64,000 nt of DNA from assembly GCF_017161265.1 (NCBI RefSeq), contig NZ_CP031393.1:2418001-2482000 (forward strand), in the 5' to 3' direction. The stretch's first letter is position 1. Every line of letters begins with the position of its first letter. Both the position numbers and the translations under genes were made by a program. Source of the stretch: Treponema medium. GTDB taxonomy: Bacteria; Spirochaetota; Spirochaetia; Treponematales; Treponemataceae. Under the pieces are notes generated by a model, which did not search any database, had not been told where the DNA came from, and worked only from the letters and a program-made list of their open reading frames with translations. Shown here one piece after another: positions 45,580 to 54,673 of the stretch.

Positions 45580-46718
45580 GAACAATTTTTGGATGACTTT
45601 GAAGTAGAAATTTTGAATTAAATTACGAAGAAAATCTGATTCGATTATATGAAGACTTAAAAAATAGAAAATGGCAGCCGGGAAAATCGAATTGTTTTAT
45701 CGTTACAAAACCCGTACGGCGTGAAATTTTTGCCGCCCCGTTTCGCGACAGAATTGTGCATCACATTTTAATCTCTCGTCTTAATACCGCTTTTGAAAAA
45801 TATTTTATCCGCGACAGCTATGCATGCAGGGTAGGAAAAGGAACACATGCCGCTATCCGTAAGGTAGAGCATAACATAAAAAGTGAAAGTAATAATGGGC
45901 ATAAAGAAACATATATCCTTAAACTCGATATTAAAGGTTTTTTTATGAGTATTGATCGGAATATTTTATGGCAAAAACTTGAATCGTTTATCGACAGTCA
46001 GTATAAAACCGATTCCGGCAATTCGGCTGATTTTGAAAAGTATCTTGCCAAGGCAATTATCTTTAATAACCCAACGCAACACTGCATATTTAAAAGCAAA
46101 AAAGCAGAATGGGAACCGCTTCCGCGTAATAAGAGTATGTTTACGGCACAGCAAGGCTGCGCGCTGCCGATTGGCAATTTAACCAGTCAAGTCTTTGCGA
46201 ATTTTTATCTTTCGGTATTTGATCACTATATAAAACACACGCTTCAGTTTAAACGATATGTACGCTATGTTGACGACTGTGTTTTTGTAAGCCGTAACAT
46301 CTATGAACTTAAAGCAATTATCCGCTTGTCAAAAAAATTTTTAAAAGAAGAATTACATCTTACCCTGCATCCTAAAAAAATATACTTACAAAAAGCAGGC
46401 AACGGTGTACAATTTTTAGGCACGTTTATCAAACCCTTTTATACGGTGAGCGACCGCCGGATAAAAAATAACTTTGTACAGAGTCTAAAAAAATACGCTG
46501 CAGTAGCAGAATCTCATCTACCGAGTGCCGAAGAAAAACGGCAATGCCTTGCAAGCGTAAATTCATACCTTGGGATTATGGCTCATTATAAAACCTATAC
46601 CTTCCGGAAAGTGCAAATTATGCGGTATTTTGAAAGTAGGCTTAAAACACATTTTTTTATACCGCTTGACATAAAAAAGATTGTGCTCAAAAGAGGGAAG
46701 GAGCACCGTATATTCTAA
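45580..46718 (+). pseudogene. DGR-type reverse transcriptase, 5' end lost and frameshifted
   Basis: The open part (GTG 45756 to 46718) lacks the usual N-terminus. In-frame codons upstream (NYEENLIRLYEDLKNRKWQPG, PVRREIFAAPFRDRIV) extend the homology to about 45625 without a start codon. Before that, FLDDFEVEILN lies in another frame; a 5-bp duplication (AATTA twice) at about 45616-45625 explains the shift. An inverted 118-bp-type element ends at 45576, where the first ~30 residues should be. RT motifs: YILKLDIKGFFMSID, QGCALPIGNLTSQVFANFYL (the IGxxxSQ motif marks DGR enzymes) and RYVDDCVFVS (catalytic YVDD). The active-site region is intact but the protein is probably not made normally. Confidence 0.8.
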
Positions 46719-46810
46719 AATCATTGTCCAAATAGAGGGTAGTTTGTCTTTTTAGAGTAGCGAGAGTTCATCAATTCAAATACAATCTGTTTCTATAGCT
46801 CAAGTCTTAA

Positions 46811-46841
46811 AAAAAGCCGCGTAATATGCGGTATTTTTTTT
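46811..46841 (+). terminator. Rho-independent terminator after the RT gene
   Basis: AAAAAGCCGC, a 7-nt loop, GCGGTATTTTTTT: a short GC stem with a T-run, 48 bp before the nickel/peptide importer genes. Confidence 0.7.
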
Positions 46842-46888
46842 GAGGCTTTATTAACAATAGCTAACATTTTATAACTAAAGGAAGGTGC

Positions 46889-47833
46889 ATGAATCAGGAT
46901 GTAAGAAAATATATTCTGCAGAAATTAATTGAATTACTCTTCACCTTGCTGTTTGTAACCTTGCTGTCTTTTTTGCTGATGCGGTTATCATCTGTTGATC
47001 CTGCAACTGCTTATGCAAAACGGATGGTGGGAAATCCGACGATGGAGCAGATAGAGAGAATACGTGTTCGGTTGGGGTTCGATAAACCGCTGATAATTCA
47101 ATATCTTTATTGGGTATGGAATTTACTTCATTTTAACTTAGGCACTTCTCTTGCAAACGGACACGATGTATGGGCTGATATTGCAACAGCTTTTCCTAAA
47201 ACATTGTCCATTGTTCTCCTCGCCTCTTTTTTTCAAATTATTTTTATCATCGGACTTAGTTGCGCTGCGTTTTTATGTCCGCATAAAGCGGCAAAAAAAA
47301 TGGTAAGGCTGTTCTGTATTTTAGGCGTTTCTATTCCTTCTTTTTATGTAGCGACTGTTTATTTGGATTATTTTGCCGTTCAAAAATCATTGATTTCCGT
47401 CGCAGGAAATATAACATTAATAAGTTATATTTCTCCGGCGCTCTGTATTGGAATATTCGGCGCTTCATTTTATACGCCGCTTTTGATGGACGCTCTGAAC
47501 AACGAAAGCTCTGAAGATTATGCGTTTTATGCCCGATGCCGCGGACTTTCGGAAATCCGCCTTTTATTTTTTCACTTTTTGCCGAGAGCGGTAATCGGTT
47601 TAATTCCTAATTTTTTGCAAAGTATCGGATTAGCGCTTGCAAATGCAACTATTATTGAATCCATTTTCTCAATTCCGGGATTCGGGTATCTGATAGTAAA
47701 TCATGTACTTGATCATGACACGCCTATGATTCACGCTGAAGTTTTTTTCTTAGCATTAGCAATAGCGCTTTGTAATATCGCAGCCGATTTTGCGCAATGG
47801 ACAATCGGGTCTAAAAAGGCGGTAATGTACTAA
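46889..47833 (+). CDS. Nickel/peptide ABC permease (NikB/DppB type)
   Basis: 314 residues. The N-terminus has the DppB/NikB pattern (LLFVTLLSFLLMRLSSVDPATAYAKR), including the motif RVRLGFDKPLIIQYLYWV. Five or six helices follow, with the EAA loop near residue 210 (YAFYARCRGLSEIRLLFFHFLPRA) and a typical end (LANATIIESIFSIPGFGYLI). It is the first gene of a five-gene operon (permease, permease, ATPase, ATPase, binding protein). AAAGGAAGG precedes the ATG. The nikABCDE order and the NikA-like binding protein favour nickel, but a peptide substrate remains possible. Confidence 0.88.
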   Translation: MNQDVRKYILQKLIELLFTLLFVTLLSFLLMRLSSVDPATAYAKRMVGNPTMEQIERIRVRLGFDKPLIIQYLYWVWNLLHFNLGTSLANGHDVWADIATAFPKTLSIVLLASFFQIIFIIGLSCAAFLCPHKAAKKMVRLFCILGVSIPSFYVATVYLDYFAVQKSLISVAGNITLISYISPALCIGIFGASFYTPLLMDALNNESSEDYAFYARCRGLSEIRLLFFHFLPRAVIGLIPNFLQSIGLALANATIIESIFSIPGFGYLIVNHVLDHDTPMIHAEVFFLALAIALCNIAADFAQWTIGSKKAVMY

Positions 47834-47834
47834 A

Positions 47835-48626
47835 ATGAACGCACGGCATTTCGCTCAAAAAAGTATGTTTTTTATTCCTCTATTGATTATCATATTTTTC
47901 TTTTTAGGATTTTTATGTGCACCCAATAATCCGATGGAAGCACATTTGCTCAATAGATTTGCTTCTCCAAGCAGGGTATATCCGTTCGGTACGGATTCAT
48001 TAGGCCGTTGTATTTTTTCACGGCTGCTCTATGGAGGATGGACAACATTAAGCCTTGTATTAGGCGGCTCGTTAATCGTTTTTCTGCTTGGAACCGCCAT
48101 AGGAATGGTTACAAGCAGAGGTGTCATTAAAGAAAATGCGCTTATAGACGGATTCATTAATGCCGTTACTGCAATTCCGCCTATTGCATATTTAATTGTG
48201 TTCGTCGGCGCTTGGGGGAGCGGAGCAAAAACAACGCTTATTGCTTTAACGATATCCTATATTTTGCGGTATATAAAACTGGTACGTACCCGCACTGATA
48301 TGGAAATAGGAAAAGCATACATTATGTGTGCAATAGCATCCGGCGCTTCAAAGGCAAGAATTATGCTGATTCATATTTTTCCTAATCTGCTCGCCGAAAT
48401 GATTCGCTTCTTATGTCTTTCCTGTGCGGATATGATTTTAGCAATTACGGGATTTTCTTTTATCGGATTGGGACTTGGCGATAACGTCGTGGATTGGGGA
48501 CGTATGATTTTAGATGCAAGAGGCGCGTTAATTCTTCATCCGTTCATGATTTTGTATCCGATAGGAGCAGTTATCATATCGACCCTCTGCTTTAATGTCA
48601 TCGGAAGGTTTATTTTCAGCCGCTAA
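47835..48626 (+). CDS. Nickel/peptide ABC permease (NikC/DppC type)
   Basis: 263 residues with six helices. Typical DppC/NikC features: HLLNRFASPSRVYPFGTDSLGRCIFSRLLYG near the start, PPIAYLIVFVGAWGSG, the EAA loop in IMCAIASGASKARIMLIHIFPNLL, and FIGLGLGDNVVDWG near the end. It pairs with the upstream permease (1-bp gap) to form the channel. Its last codons (IFSR) are repeated in inverse order just after the stop, as the first stem of a hairpin cassette that fills the gap to the ATPase gene. Confidence 0.88.
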   Translation: MNARHFAQKSMFFIPLLIIIFFFLGFLCAPNNPMEAHLLNRFASPSRVYPFGTDSLGRCIFSRLLYGGWTTLSLVLGGSLIVFLLGTAIGMVTSRGVIKENALIDGFINAVTAIPPIAYLIVFVGAWGSGAKTTLIALTISYILRYIKLVRTRTDMEIGKAYIMCAIASGASKARIMLIHIFPNLLAEMIRFLCLSCADMILAITGFSFIGLGLGDNVVDWGRMILDARGALILHPFMILYPIGAVIISTLCFNVIGRFIFSR

Positions 48627-48757
48627 AATGTCGCGGCTGAAAAACACTACGAGTTTGCCGTTCGGCAAACATCGTTTATTAACGTGTGCGCGTGTCGCGC
48701 ACGAATTGAACAACTTCCAAAGTTCACACTTTGTTCAGTTGTTCAACTTTAAGGAAG
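48613..48757 (+). repeat. Four-hairpin intergenic cassette A
   Basis: TTTTCAGCCGC/GCGGCTGAAAA (the first arm is the end of the permease gene), GTTTGCC/GGCAAAC, GTGCGCG/CGCGCAC, and GTTGAACAACT-like arms around TCCAAAGTTCACACTTTGTTC, ending TTTAAGGAAG. It aligns block by block with 52328-52470 (minus) and, less closely, 63779-63919. No gene. Confidence 0.8.
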
Positions 48758-48784
48758 AAACTTAACAACAAAGGATGCATCGTG

Positions 48785-49690
48785 ATGTTGAAAATTGAAC
48801 GACTGGAGGTAAAAGAAAAATCAGGCCGTTGTCTCTTAAAAGATGTTTCTATGGAAATTCCGGCAGGTCAAATCATCGGTCTTACCGGTCAGAGCGGCGC
48901 CGGGAAAACAACTTTGCTGAGGAGTATTTTGGGAATGCTTCATACAAATTGCAGTATCAGTGCCGGAACGATTTTGCTGGATGATGTAGATGTATCGATG
49001 CTTTCTCGTAAAGCGCATCGTGAACTGTGCGGTAAGCGGCTGGGATTTATCCCTCAAAATCCTATGACGGCATTCGATAGCCGCTTGAAGATCGGATATC
49101 AGATGGAAGAAACATTTATCAATCGTTTACATCTTAATAGAGATGACGCAAAGGCTTTGGCAAAAAAATATTTGATTGCGGTAAATCTCAAAGATACTGA
49201 TCGAGTATTACAAGCCTATCCTTTTGAATTATCGGGTGGAATGCTGCAAAGAGTCGCAGCAGCAATACTGCTCGCAATGGCGCCGGATTATATTTTAGCG
49301 GATGAGCCGACAGCAGCATTGGATGAAGAAAACAGAGATGTGCTGCTTTCCATTATACAAGAACAAATGAAGGACAAAGGAATTTTGTTTGTATCGCATG
49401 ATATTAGTGCACTTACCCTAGTGTGCCGCAATGTATATGTATTAGGAGCGGGAAAAATAATTGAAACCGGAACGATGGATAGGCTTTTAGCTCATCCAAA
49501 AACAGAGTGGATGAAACGGTTTTCCATAATCAACAACCCCGACGCAAGCGTCGGGGTATGTTGTTCTCATAAGGTGGTTACAGTCGGCTTTAATACCCTT
49601 TGTTACGACGCAGAGCGTCGGGGTATTAAACCCTCCGTACGAATAAGCCGGACAGAAAACCGAGGGGAATGGAAATGGGAGAAATTGTAA
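48785..49690 (+). CDS. ABC ATPase (NikD/DppD type) whose C-terminus is replaced by a palindromic element
   Basis: 301 residues from ATG 48785. Walker A GQSGAGKTT, Q-loop FIPQNPMTAF, signature FELSGGMLQRVAAA and Walker B YILADEPTAALD are intact, as is the H-loop VSHDIS. After KTEWMKRFSI the 118-bp element adds INNPDASVGVCCSHKVV... in the same frame as in the ABC ATPase gene at 36929, and the last residues (SRTENRGEWKWEKL) run into the next gene. The nucleotide-binding domain ends before the insert, so activity may survive. The short oligopeptide-type C-terminal domain is missing. The ATG of the next ATPase overlaps the stop. Confidence 0.88.
   Translation: MLKIERLEVKEKSGRCLLKDVSMEIPAGQIIGLTGQSGAGKTTLLRSILGMLHTNCSISAGTILLDDVDVSMLSRKAHRELCGKRLGFIPQNPMTAFDSRLKIGYQMEETFINRLHLNRDDAKALAKKYLIAVNLKDTDRVLQAYPFELSGGMLQRVAAAILLAMAPDYILADEPTAALDEENRDVLLSIIQEQMKDKGILFVSHDISALTLVCRNVYVLGAGKIIETGTMDRLLAHPKTEWMKRFSIINNPDASVGVCCSHKVVTVGFNTLCYDAERRGIKPSVRISRTENRGEWKWEKL
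49529..49646 (+). repeat. 118-bp palindromic element, in-frame copy 2
   Basis: Same length and nearly the same sequence as 37154-37271, beginning ATCAACAACCCCGACGC and ending TACGAATAA, and read in the same frame. The three differences change Ala to Thr, Lys to Glu and Ala to Val. It lies at the 3' end of an ABC ATPase gene, close to the overlapping start of the next gene. Confidence 0.92.
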
Positions 49691-50379
49691 TTCGGAATGT
49701 AAATCAAATATATCATAACAAACAATTAGGAGATTTCTTTGCGCTTTCGGATATCAATCTTCATCTTAGAAAAGGCGAAAACCTTGCAATTCAAGGAGAA
49801 AGCGGTTCAGGAAAGAGTACGCTTGCACGGCTTCTCATCGGAATTGAAAAACCGACATCAGGCGCTATTTTTATAAACGGAGAAGATATAACAAGTTGGA
49901 ATTATAAAACTTGGAGACAGCGCCGCAAAATGATACAAGCAGTTTTTCAGGATTCTTCCGGAACCTTAAATCCGGCAAGAACAGCTTATGCAAATGTTGA
50001 AGAGGCATTAGTAAATCTTACCGACCGGAAAAAAGCAGATCGAAAAAAACATATTTTACAGTTAATGGATGACGTTCATATGGATTATCGGCTTTTAGAA
50101 ACCCCTGTCCGTCAGCTTTCAAGCGGGGAGCAACGGCGGCTTTCCTTGCTTCGAGCAATTGCCGTAGAACCTGATTATTTAGTTATGGATGAGGTAACGA
50201 GCGGGCTTGATGCTATTTCGGCAGATGCCGTACTAACCTTGGTAGAGAACTTTGTAAAGCTATCCGGCAGCTCTTGCATTTTTATTACCCATAGCAAACG
50301 AGACGCCATGCGTATTGCTAATAGAGTAGTCATTATGCGAGACGGGCGGATTACCGAGCAAGGTCATCTCATAAATTAA
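49675..50379 (+). CDS. ABC ATPase (NikE/DppF type)
   Basis: 234 residues from ATG 49675 (GAGGGGA 7 nt upstream; another ATG two codons earlier is too close to it). Walker A GESGSGKST, Q-loop AVFQDSSGTLNP, signature LSSGEQRRLSLL and Walker B YLVMDEVTSGLD are present, plus the switch ITHSKRD. It is shorter than DppF because the C-terminal oligopeptide domain is absent, as in NikE. With the preceding ATPase it drives the importer. Its ribosome site lies just after the 118-bp element, so the element's arrival may have changed the coupling between the two genes. Confidence 0.9.
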   Translation: MGEIVIRNVNQIYHNKQLGDFFALSDINLHLRKGENLAIQGESGSGKSTLARLLIGIEKPTSGAIFINGEDITSWNYKTWRQRRKMIQAVFQDSSGTLNPARTAYANVEEALVNLTDRKKADRKKHILQLMDDVHMDYRLLETPVRQLSSGEQRRLSLLRAIAVEPDYLVMDEVTSGLDAISADAVLTLVENFVKLSGSSCIFITHSKRDAMRIANRVVIMRDGRITEQGHLIN

Positions 50380-50381
50380 GA

Positions 50382-50419
50382 CATCTTTTAAAAGCTATAC
50401 CTTCAGTTCTTAGAAGATG
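50382..50419. repeat. Hairpin after the second ATPase gene
   Basis: CATCTTTTAA (from 50382) and TTAGAAGATG (to 50419) pair around a short loop. Same family as the TTCTAAAAA hairpins; it separates the ATPase from the binding-protein gene. Confidence 0.5.
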
Positions 50420-50448
50420 CCGATTATCATACGAGGAGGAATGATAAT

Positions 50449-52071
50449 ATGAAACAACTGCACGGAAACCTTATTACTACGATTTTGGGTTGTTGCATGG
50501 TTTTGGCAATGATGTCATGCGGACAAAATTCTGCAAACACACAATCAGGCAGTAATACCGGAAAAACGGGAAATGAGCCGAAGGTGCTCACAATCGTTAC
50601 AGCGAAAGAACTCGATAACCTTACTACGCTGACGATGAACAAGGAAAACAACATTGCCTGCGGCTTTGTCTATGAAACCTTAGTCGGATATGAGAACGGA
50701 AAGATTATTCCGCGATTAGCTTCAGAATGGGGATGGGATGATACGAACACCGTTCTTACATTCAAACTTCGTAAAGGTGTTGCCTTTACCGACGGAACGC
50801 CTTTTAATGCGAAAAGCGTAAAAGCAATTCTCGAATTTGATAATTCCAATCCCAACTTTAGCGGCATCAAAGGAATATGCAATATTAAAAGCGTAGAAGC
50901 GATCGACGAATACACGATAGCTGTTCATTACGCTTCACCGTGCTTTTCTTATATCAATGATTTCTGTTTTCAAAATGTTGCAGCGATGATGTCGCCGAAT
51001 GTATTTGAAGCAGGAAATTTTCAAACATTCAAAGCTGTTGTAGGTACCGGTCCGTATATTCATAAGGAAATGATTTCCGGAGATTGCACCCGATTTATCA
51101 GAAATGAACATTACTGGGGGAAAGCTCCATATTATGATGAGATTGTCGTGAAGTATATACCGGAAGCGTCTTCACGGTTACAGGCATTGCAAACCGGAGA
51201 AGTTGATTTAATTTATGGTGCTGATCTTCTCAGCTACGACGATTATAATCAAGCGCTTTCTCTTAACGGTATTAAAGGCACGATAAATACCGGCAATACG
51301 CTGACTCGGAATCTGGTACTGAACGCTTCCGGTTCAATTTTAAGTGATATTAAAATTCGTCAAGCTATCGCCTCTGCGATTAACAGAAAGGAAATCACTA
51401 CGGGACTGACGTATGGACATGAAACTCCCGCCGTTACCTTGTTTGCGCCCGGAGCGCCTTATACCGATATTTCCTATAACAATACATGGAACTATGATGT
51501 AGACAAAGCAAATACTCTGTTGGATGAAGCCGGTTGGATAATGAATACCGGCACCGGTATTCGAGAAAAAAACGGAAAGAAATTAACATTACAGTATACC
51601 TATTGGATAGATATTTCTTTAGCACAAGATATCGCACTGGCTATTAAAACACAACTTGCAAAGATAGGTATTGATATAGCGACTATCGGTCAAGATCAGA
51701 TGACATGGTGGACAGAGGGCGTTGCCGGACACTATGATATTACAACGTGGAATACGGAAGGTTCGTATACGGAGCCGCACAAGTTTTTGCAGGAATCTCT
51801 CGGCGCCGATCCCCACGCCGTTTCATTAAAGGCGCTTAAAGATTTTCAACGCTACGCAAATGCCGTAAATATGTTTTCAACGTCTGCCGATCCGAAAATC
51901 GTTCAAGAAGCTATTGCAACTGCATTGAATATTTCCAATGATAATGTAATCGACTTCCCGATCTCCTACGCTAAAGATTTAGTCGTTTATAATTCGTCAA
52001 AGATTGCAGGATATACTTTTTCCAGCGTCCCGCAGTTCTTTGATGTCAACAATGTGACGCCTGTTGAATAA
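50449..52071 (+). CDS. Nickel/peptide-binding lipoprotein (SBP family 5, NikA-like)
   Basis: 540 residues. Lipobox LAMMSCGQN (Cys24). The mature protein is a family 5 solute-binding protein: NKENNIACGFVYETLVGYENGK, LTFKLRKGVAFTDGTPFNAKSVK and TGPYIHKEMISGDCTRFIRNEHYWG are its standard blocks, and the order fits NikA better than oligopeptide-binding OppA (FKAILEFDNSNPNFSGI and the short lobe). It captures a ligand in the periplasm for the NikBCDE-type permease and ATPases. It is the last gene of the operon; the ATG follows GAGGAGG. The nickel assignment is inference. Confidence 0.88.
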   Translation: MKQLHGNLITTILGCCMVLAMMSCGQNSANTQSGSNTGKTGNEPKVLTIVTAKELDNLTTLTMNKENNIACGFVYETLVGYENGKIIPRLASEWGWDDTNTVLTFKLRKGVAFTDGTPFNAKSVKAILEFDNSNPNFSGIKGICNIKSVEAIDEYTIAVHYASPCFSYINDFCFQNVAAMMSPNVFEAGNFQTFKAVVGTGPYIHKEMISGDCTRFIRNEHYWGKAPYYDEIVVKYIPEASSRLQALQTGEVDLIYGADLLSYDDYNQALSLNGIKGTINTGNTLTRNLVLNASGSILSDIKIRQAIASAINRKEITTGLTYGHETPAVTLFAPGAPYTDISYNNTWNYDVDKANTLLDEAGWIMNTGTGIREKNGKKLTLQYTYWIDISLAQDIALAIKTQLAKIGIDIATIGQDQMTWWTEGVAGHYDITTWNTEGSYTEPHKFLQESLGADPHAVSLKALKDFQRYANAVNMFSTSADPKIVQEAIATALNISNDNVIDFPISYAKDLVVYNSSKIAGYTFSSVPQFFDVNNVTPVE

Positions 52072-52251
52072 ATAAGCATAAGGTAAATCTCTAGAAACCG
52101 ACTCGTAGTCCGTATTAGCGGATATGATAATTATTTCTTACAGAACAAGCCGATGGGGCTACGGTTTTTAGAGATTACTCATACCTAAACAATTAAAGGA
52201 CACCTCTAAAAACCCCTTAAAAAAGATGTAAAAAAATGCTAAAATAAAAGA

Positions 52252-52326
52252 ATGAAAGAAAGAGGATTATTTGACGAACAAGAGCGGCTAAACGTATTGA
52301 GCAAGCTCGGAGACAATTTAAAATAA
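52252..52326 (+). pseudogene. Transposase N-terminal remnant (IS5/IS1182-like)
   Basis: 24 codons, MKERGLFDEQERLNVLSKLGD, then NLK and a stop. The pattern GLFDxxxRLxxLSKxGD matches the beginning of IS5/IS1182-type transposases common in treponemes. The rest is absent; cassette B follows directly. It marks a former insertion sequence. Confidence 0.6.
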
Positions 52327-52327
52327 A

Positions 52328-52470
52328 CCTTCCTTAAAATGCAACAGTCGAACAAAATATCAATTTTGGAGACTGTTGCATTCGTGCGCGGAACGCGCAT
52401 ACGTCAATACGTGACGTTTGCCGCAAGGCAAACTCATCGGTTAACGAGGCTGCTCTATTTAGCAGCCGAA
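52328..52470 (-). repeat. Four-hairpin intergenic cassette B
   Basis: Reading on the minus strand from the HD gene end: GGCTGCT/AGCAGCC (includes the gene's last codons), GTTTGCC/GGCAAAC, TGCGCG/CGCGCA, and GCAACAGTC.../GACTGTTGC around TCCAAAATTGATATTTTGTTC-like core, ending TTTTAAGGAAG. It follows the same plan as 48613-48757. Confidence 0.8.
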
Positions 52471-53141
52471 GTTATACCTTCTATAAAATCTGCCATATCC
52501 CATTCGCTTAAAAAGGTTGTAACAAAATTTTTCATGTACTGTTCACGATGTTCGGCAATTCGTTTAGCAGTTTCGGTATTCATCATATCTTTAAGATAAA
52601 ATAGTTTTTCGTAAAAATGGTTAATTGCTGTAGATGTATGCTGATAATAGGTTTCTTTATCCATACTCAGCATAGGTTTTATTGCTGGATCGTACAGCGG
52701 ACGGTTACGGCTTCCGCTATATGCAAATACCCGTGCTATTCCTATCGCGCCCAGGGCATCCAATCGGTCTGCATCCTGAACGCATTTTCCTTCGATGGAA
52801 GACGGAGTAACGGAATCCGTTCCCTGATACGGAACTTCTTCAATAATGGTACAAATCAAACGGTATACGAAATTGCTGATATGATGTTTTTGCATAAACG
52901 AGACGGCACGGTCTTTATGCTTATACGTTTCCGGCGAAAGTTTTCTATCATCTACATCGTGCAGCAATGCTGCAAGCTGAACGATATACGGATCAGCGTG
53001 TTCTTCTTTCGCAATATAGCTCGCGATGCGGCATACTCTCATTGTATGAAAAAAATCATGTCCGCTTGTATCGGTTTTAAAAAACGTTTCCGCATACTTT
53101 TTTGCAGCTTCGATAATAGCATCTGTTATTTCTCCATTCAT
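52455..53141 (-). CDS. HD-domain phosphohydrolase
   Basis: 228 residues. The HD signature is clear: SGHDFFHTMRVCRIA (first His), then LAALLHDVDD (HD pair) and a later VQDADRLDALGAIGIARVFAY with the terminal Asp. This is the YfbR/PpnN-like family of metal-dependent phosphohydrolases acting on nucleotides; the exact substrate is unknown. An AGGCGGATAAGAA-type site lies before ATG 53141. It stands alone; cassette B covers its 3' end. The DNA is AT-rich but in keeping with the region. Confidence 0.88.
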   Translation of the reverse strand: MNGEITDAIIEAAKKYAETFFKTDTSGHDFFHTMRVCRIASYIAKEEHADPYIVQLAALLHDVDDRKLSPETYKHKDRAVSFMQKHHISNFVYRLICTIIEEVPYQGTDSVTPSSIEGKCVQDADRLDALGAIGIARVFAYSGSRNRPLYDPAIKPMLSMDKETYYQHTSTAINHFYEKLFYLKDMMNTETAKRIAEHREQYMKNFVTTFLSEWDMADFIEGITSAAK

Positions 53142-53210
53142 TTCTTATCCGCCTTTGCCTTACAGCTTTTCATATTCAACATCACTGATCGGATACTATC
53201 ATTTTTGTGT

Positions 53211-53632
53211 TTATTCATAATGTCTGTTACCCGCAGCATAGGCGCCGGTATCTATATCGAGAACTTCGCGCACAGGCTGGATAAGCGATTCTTCGTAGCG
53301 GCATATCCATCGCTCAGGCTGCGCTGAACCGTCCGGTATGCCGTCAATGGTGTTGCCGGTTTCTATGGGGTTATCATTTATTAAAAGATACAACGCGGTG
53401 TTGTATGCATGATTTACCATCAGGTTCGGCTCAATCGTGTGGCGGCAAACTGCGCTACGGCAGTATCGGAATCGTACGAAAAACATTCGGCATCTCCCAA
53501 GCGCTTTTGCATCACCGCTTCCATCTGCTCTCGAGCCGGCATTGTTACCGGCGCTTTAAACAAGAGCTTGACAACAAAAATGCCGCTGACTTTTTCTTCT
53601 TTGGTTAAATCCTGTTGAAAAATCTTATCCAT
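53211..53632 (-). pseudogene. DUF4261-like gene, internally deleted
   Basis: The N-terminal piece (53420-53632) reads MDKIFQQDLTKEEKVSGIFVVKLLFKAPVTMP... AECFSYDSD; the C-terminal piece (53211-53486, another frame) reads NLMVNHAYNTALYLLINDNPIETGNTIDGI... QPVREVLDIDTGAYAAGNRHYE. Both belong to the DUF4261 family. The ~150 residues normally between them are missing and the frame changes at about 53425-53450. It is a deletion relic, not a working gene. Confidence 0.7.
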
Positions 53633-53650
53633 ATTTTGCCTACCCTTCTA

Positions 53651-54394
53651 TTATTTATACAGCGCAATTTCTTTTTCTATAATCTCTTGCTTTACGGATT
53701 TTATCAGTGTTTTTACATTCGTCTTGCAATCGTAAACAAAATACGATTGTACCGTTCCGTCATATTCTGAAAACAAGATTTCTTCGCCGCCGAGAAAGCA
53801 GAACGTAATTATTGCAGACGAAATCTCTTTCACATGCGTACCGTCGTAATCGGAAACATAAAGCGCAATATCATCCTCGCTATTCAAAATCTTATCGTTC
53901 GTTGTATCGTTTTTAACGACGGCATACACATTACACTCATGAGGATATCTCGGCGGCTGCTCTTCCTCAACCTCGGCTAAGCAATATTTATAGATAAAAA
54001 CATTTGCCGGAAACAACTTGTATTCTTCCCGCCCGTTATTTTTCACAAAAATAAGGTTTGTGATACCATTTCCACCAAAACCTCTTCCCAACACATTCGA
54101 AAATCCATTTCCCGACCACTTGGATTTTTCCGTACCGTATGCTTCATCCGCCTTAATCGCCGAACTTTTCACGCTAAAAATATATACATCTTTTATTTTT
54201 CTTTCAAATTCCAGATGTTCTTTAATTTCTACGTGTACATCCTCGACAACTGCAATCTGCTGCACCCGTGTTCGATGAAACGGTAACAAATCATTGATGA
54301 GTGCTGAACCCAGAGCTATAATCCCCAGAAGAACAAAAACAAACACCAACACAAAATCTGCTTTTTTGATAAACTCAAAAATCTTCGTTTTCAT
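53651..54394 (-). CDS. Membrane-anchored hypothetical protein
   Basis: 247 residues, not recognised. One transmembrane helix at about residues 13-35 (DFVLVFVFVLLGIIALGSALI) follows a basic N-terminus (MKTKIFEFIKKA). The rest is extracytoplasmic-like beta-rich sequence: HVEIKEHLEFERKIKDVYIF, SNVLGRGFGGNGITNLIFV, DDIALYVSDYDGTHVKEIS. Repeated 'SDYDGT'/'SEYDGT' motifs and a metric like a WD or TolB-type strand pattern suggest a small propeller fragment; this is weak. Just downstream of the DUF4261 relic, on the same strand. Confidence 0.6.
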   Translation of the reverse strand: MKTKIFEFIKKADFVLVFVFVLLGIIALGSALINDLLPFHRTRVQQIAVVEDVHVEIKEHLEFERKIKDVYIFSVKSSAIKADEAYGTEKSKWSGNGFSNVLGRGFGGNGITNLIFVKNNGREEYKLFPANVFIYKYCLAEVEEEQPPRYPHECNVYAVVKNDTTNDKILNSEDDIALYVSDYDGTHVKEISSAIITFCFLGGEEILFSEYDGTVQSYFVYDCKTNVKTLIKSVKQEIIEKEIALYK

Positions 54395-54673
54395 TTTTTC
54401 TCCGCAATCATTTTACCAATTTTCTTTGAGATTATTGTAGTTTGTATGTTATCAAATTTAGTACATAACAGATTTAACCAAAATAAAAAGCATTAGATTC
54501 CTTTGATTACAGCAAGCACGATTATCAAAAAAAATACTGATAACAGTTTTTGATTTTAGCACATACCGCCTCACTTCTCAATGATGATGCACGGTATTTT
54601 AGCCGATCTTACATAAACCGTTTATTCACCGCGGATTGATACGATAAAATAGATATCGGCACGAGGGTTTTAA

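Noticed and set aside
45394-45585. Minus-strand frame starting MFQINNPDASVG as a real small protein
   Set aside because: Its first residues come from the palindromic element and the rest from hairpin DNA; there is no ribosome site.
45756-46718. Retron or group II intron reverse transcriptase
   Set aside because: The IGNLTSQ motif and the absence of maturase or endonuclease domains fit DGR-type enzymes; no msr/msd-like or intron RNA structure was seen.
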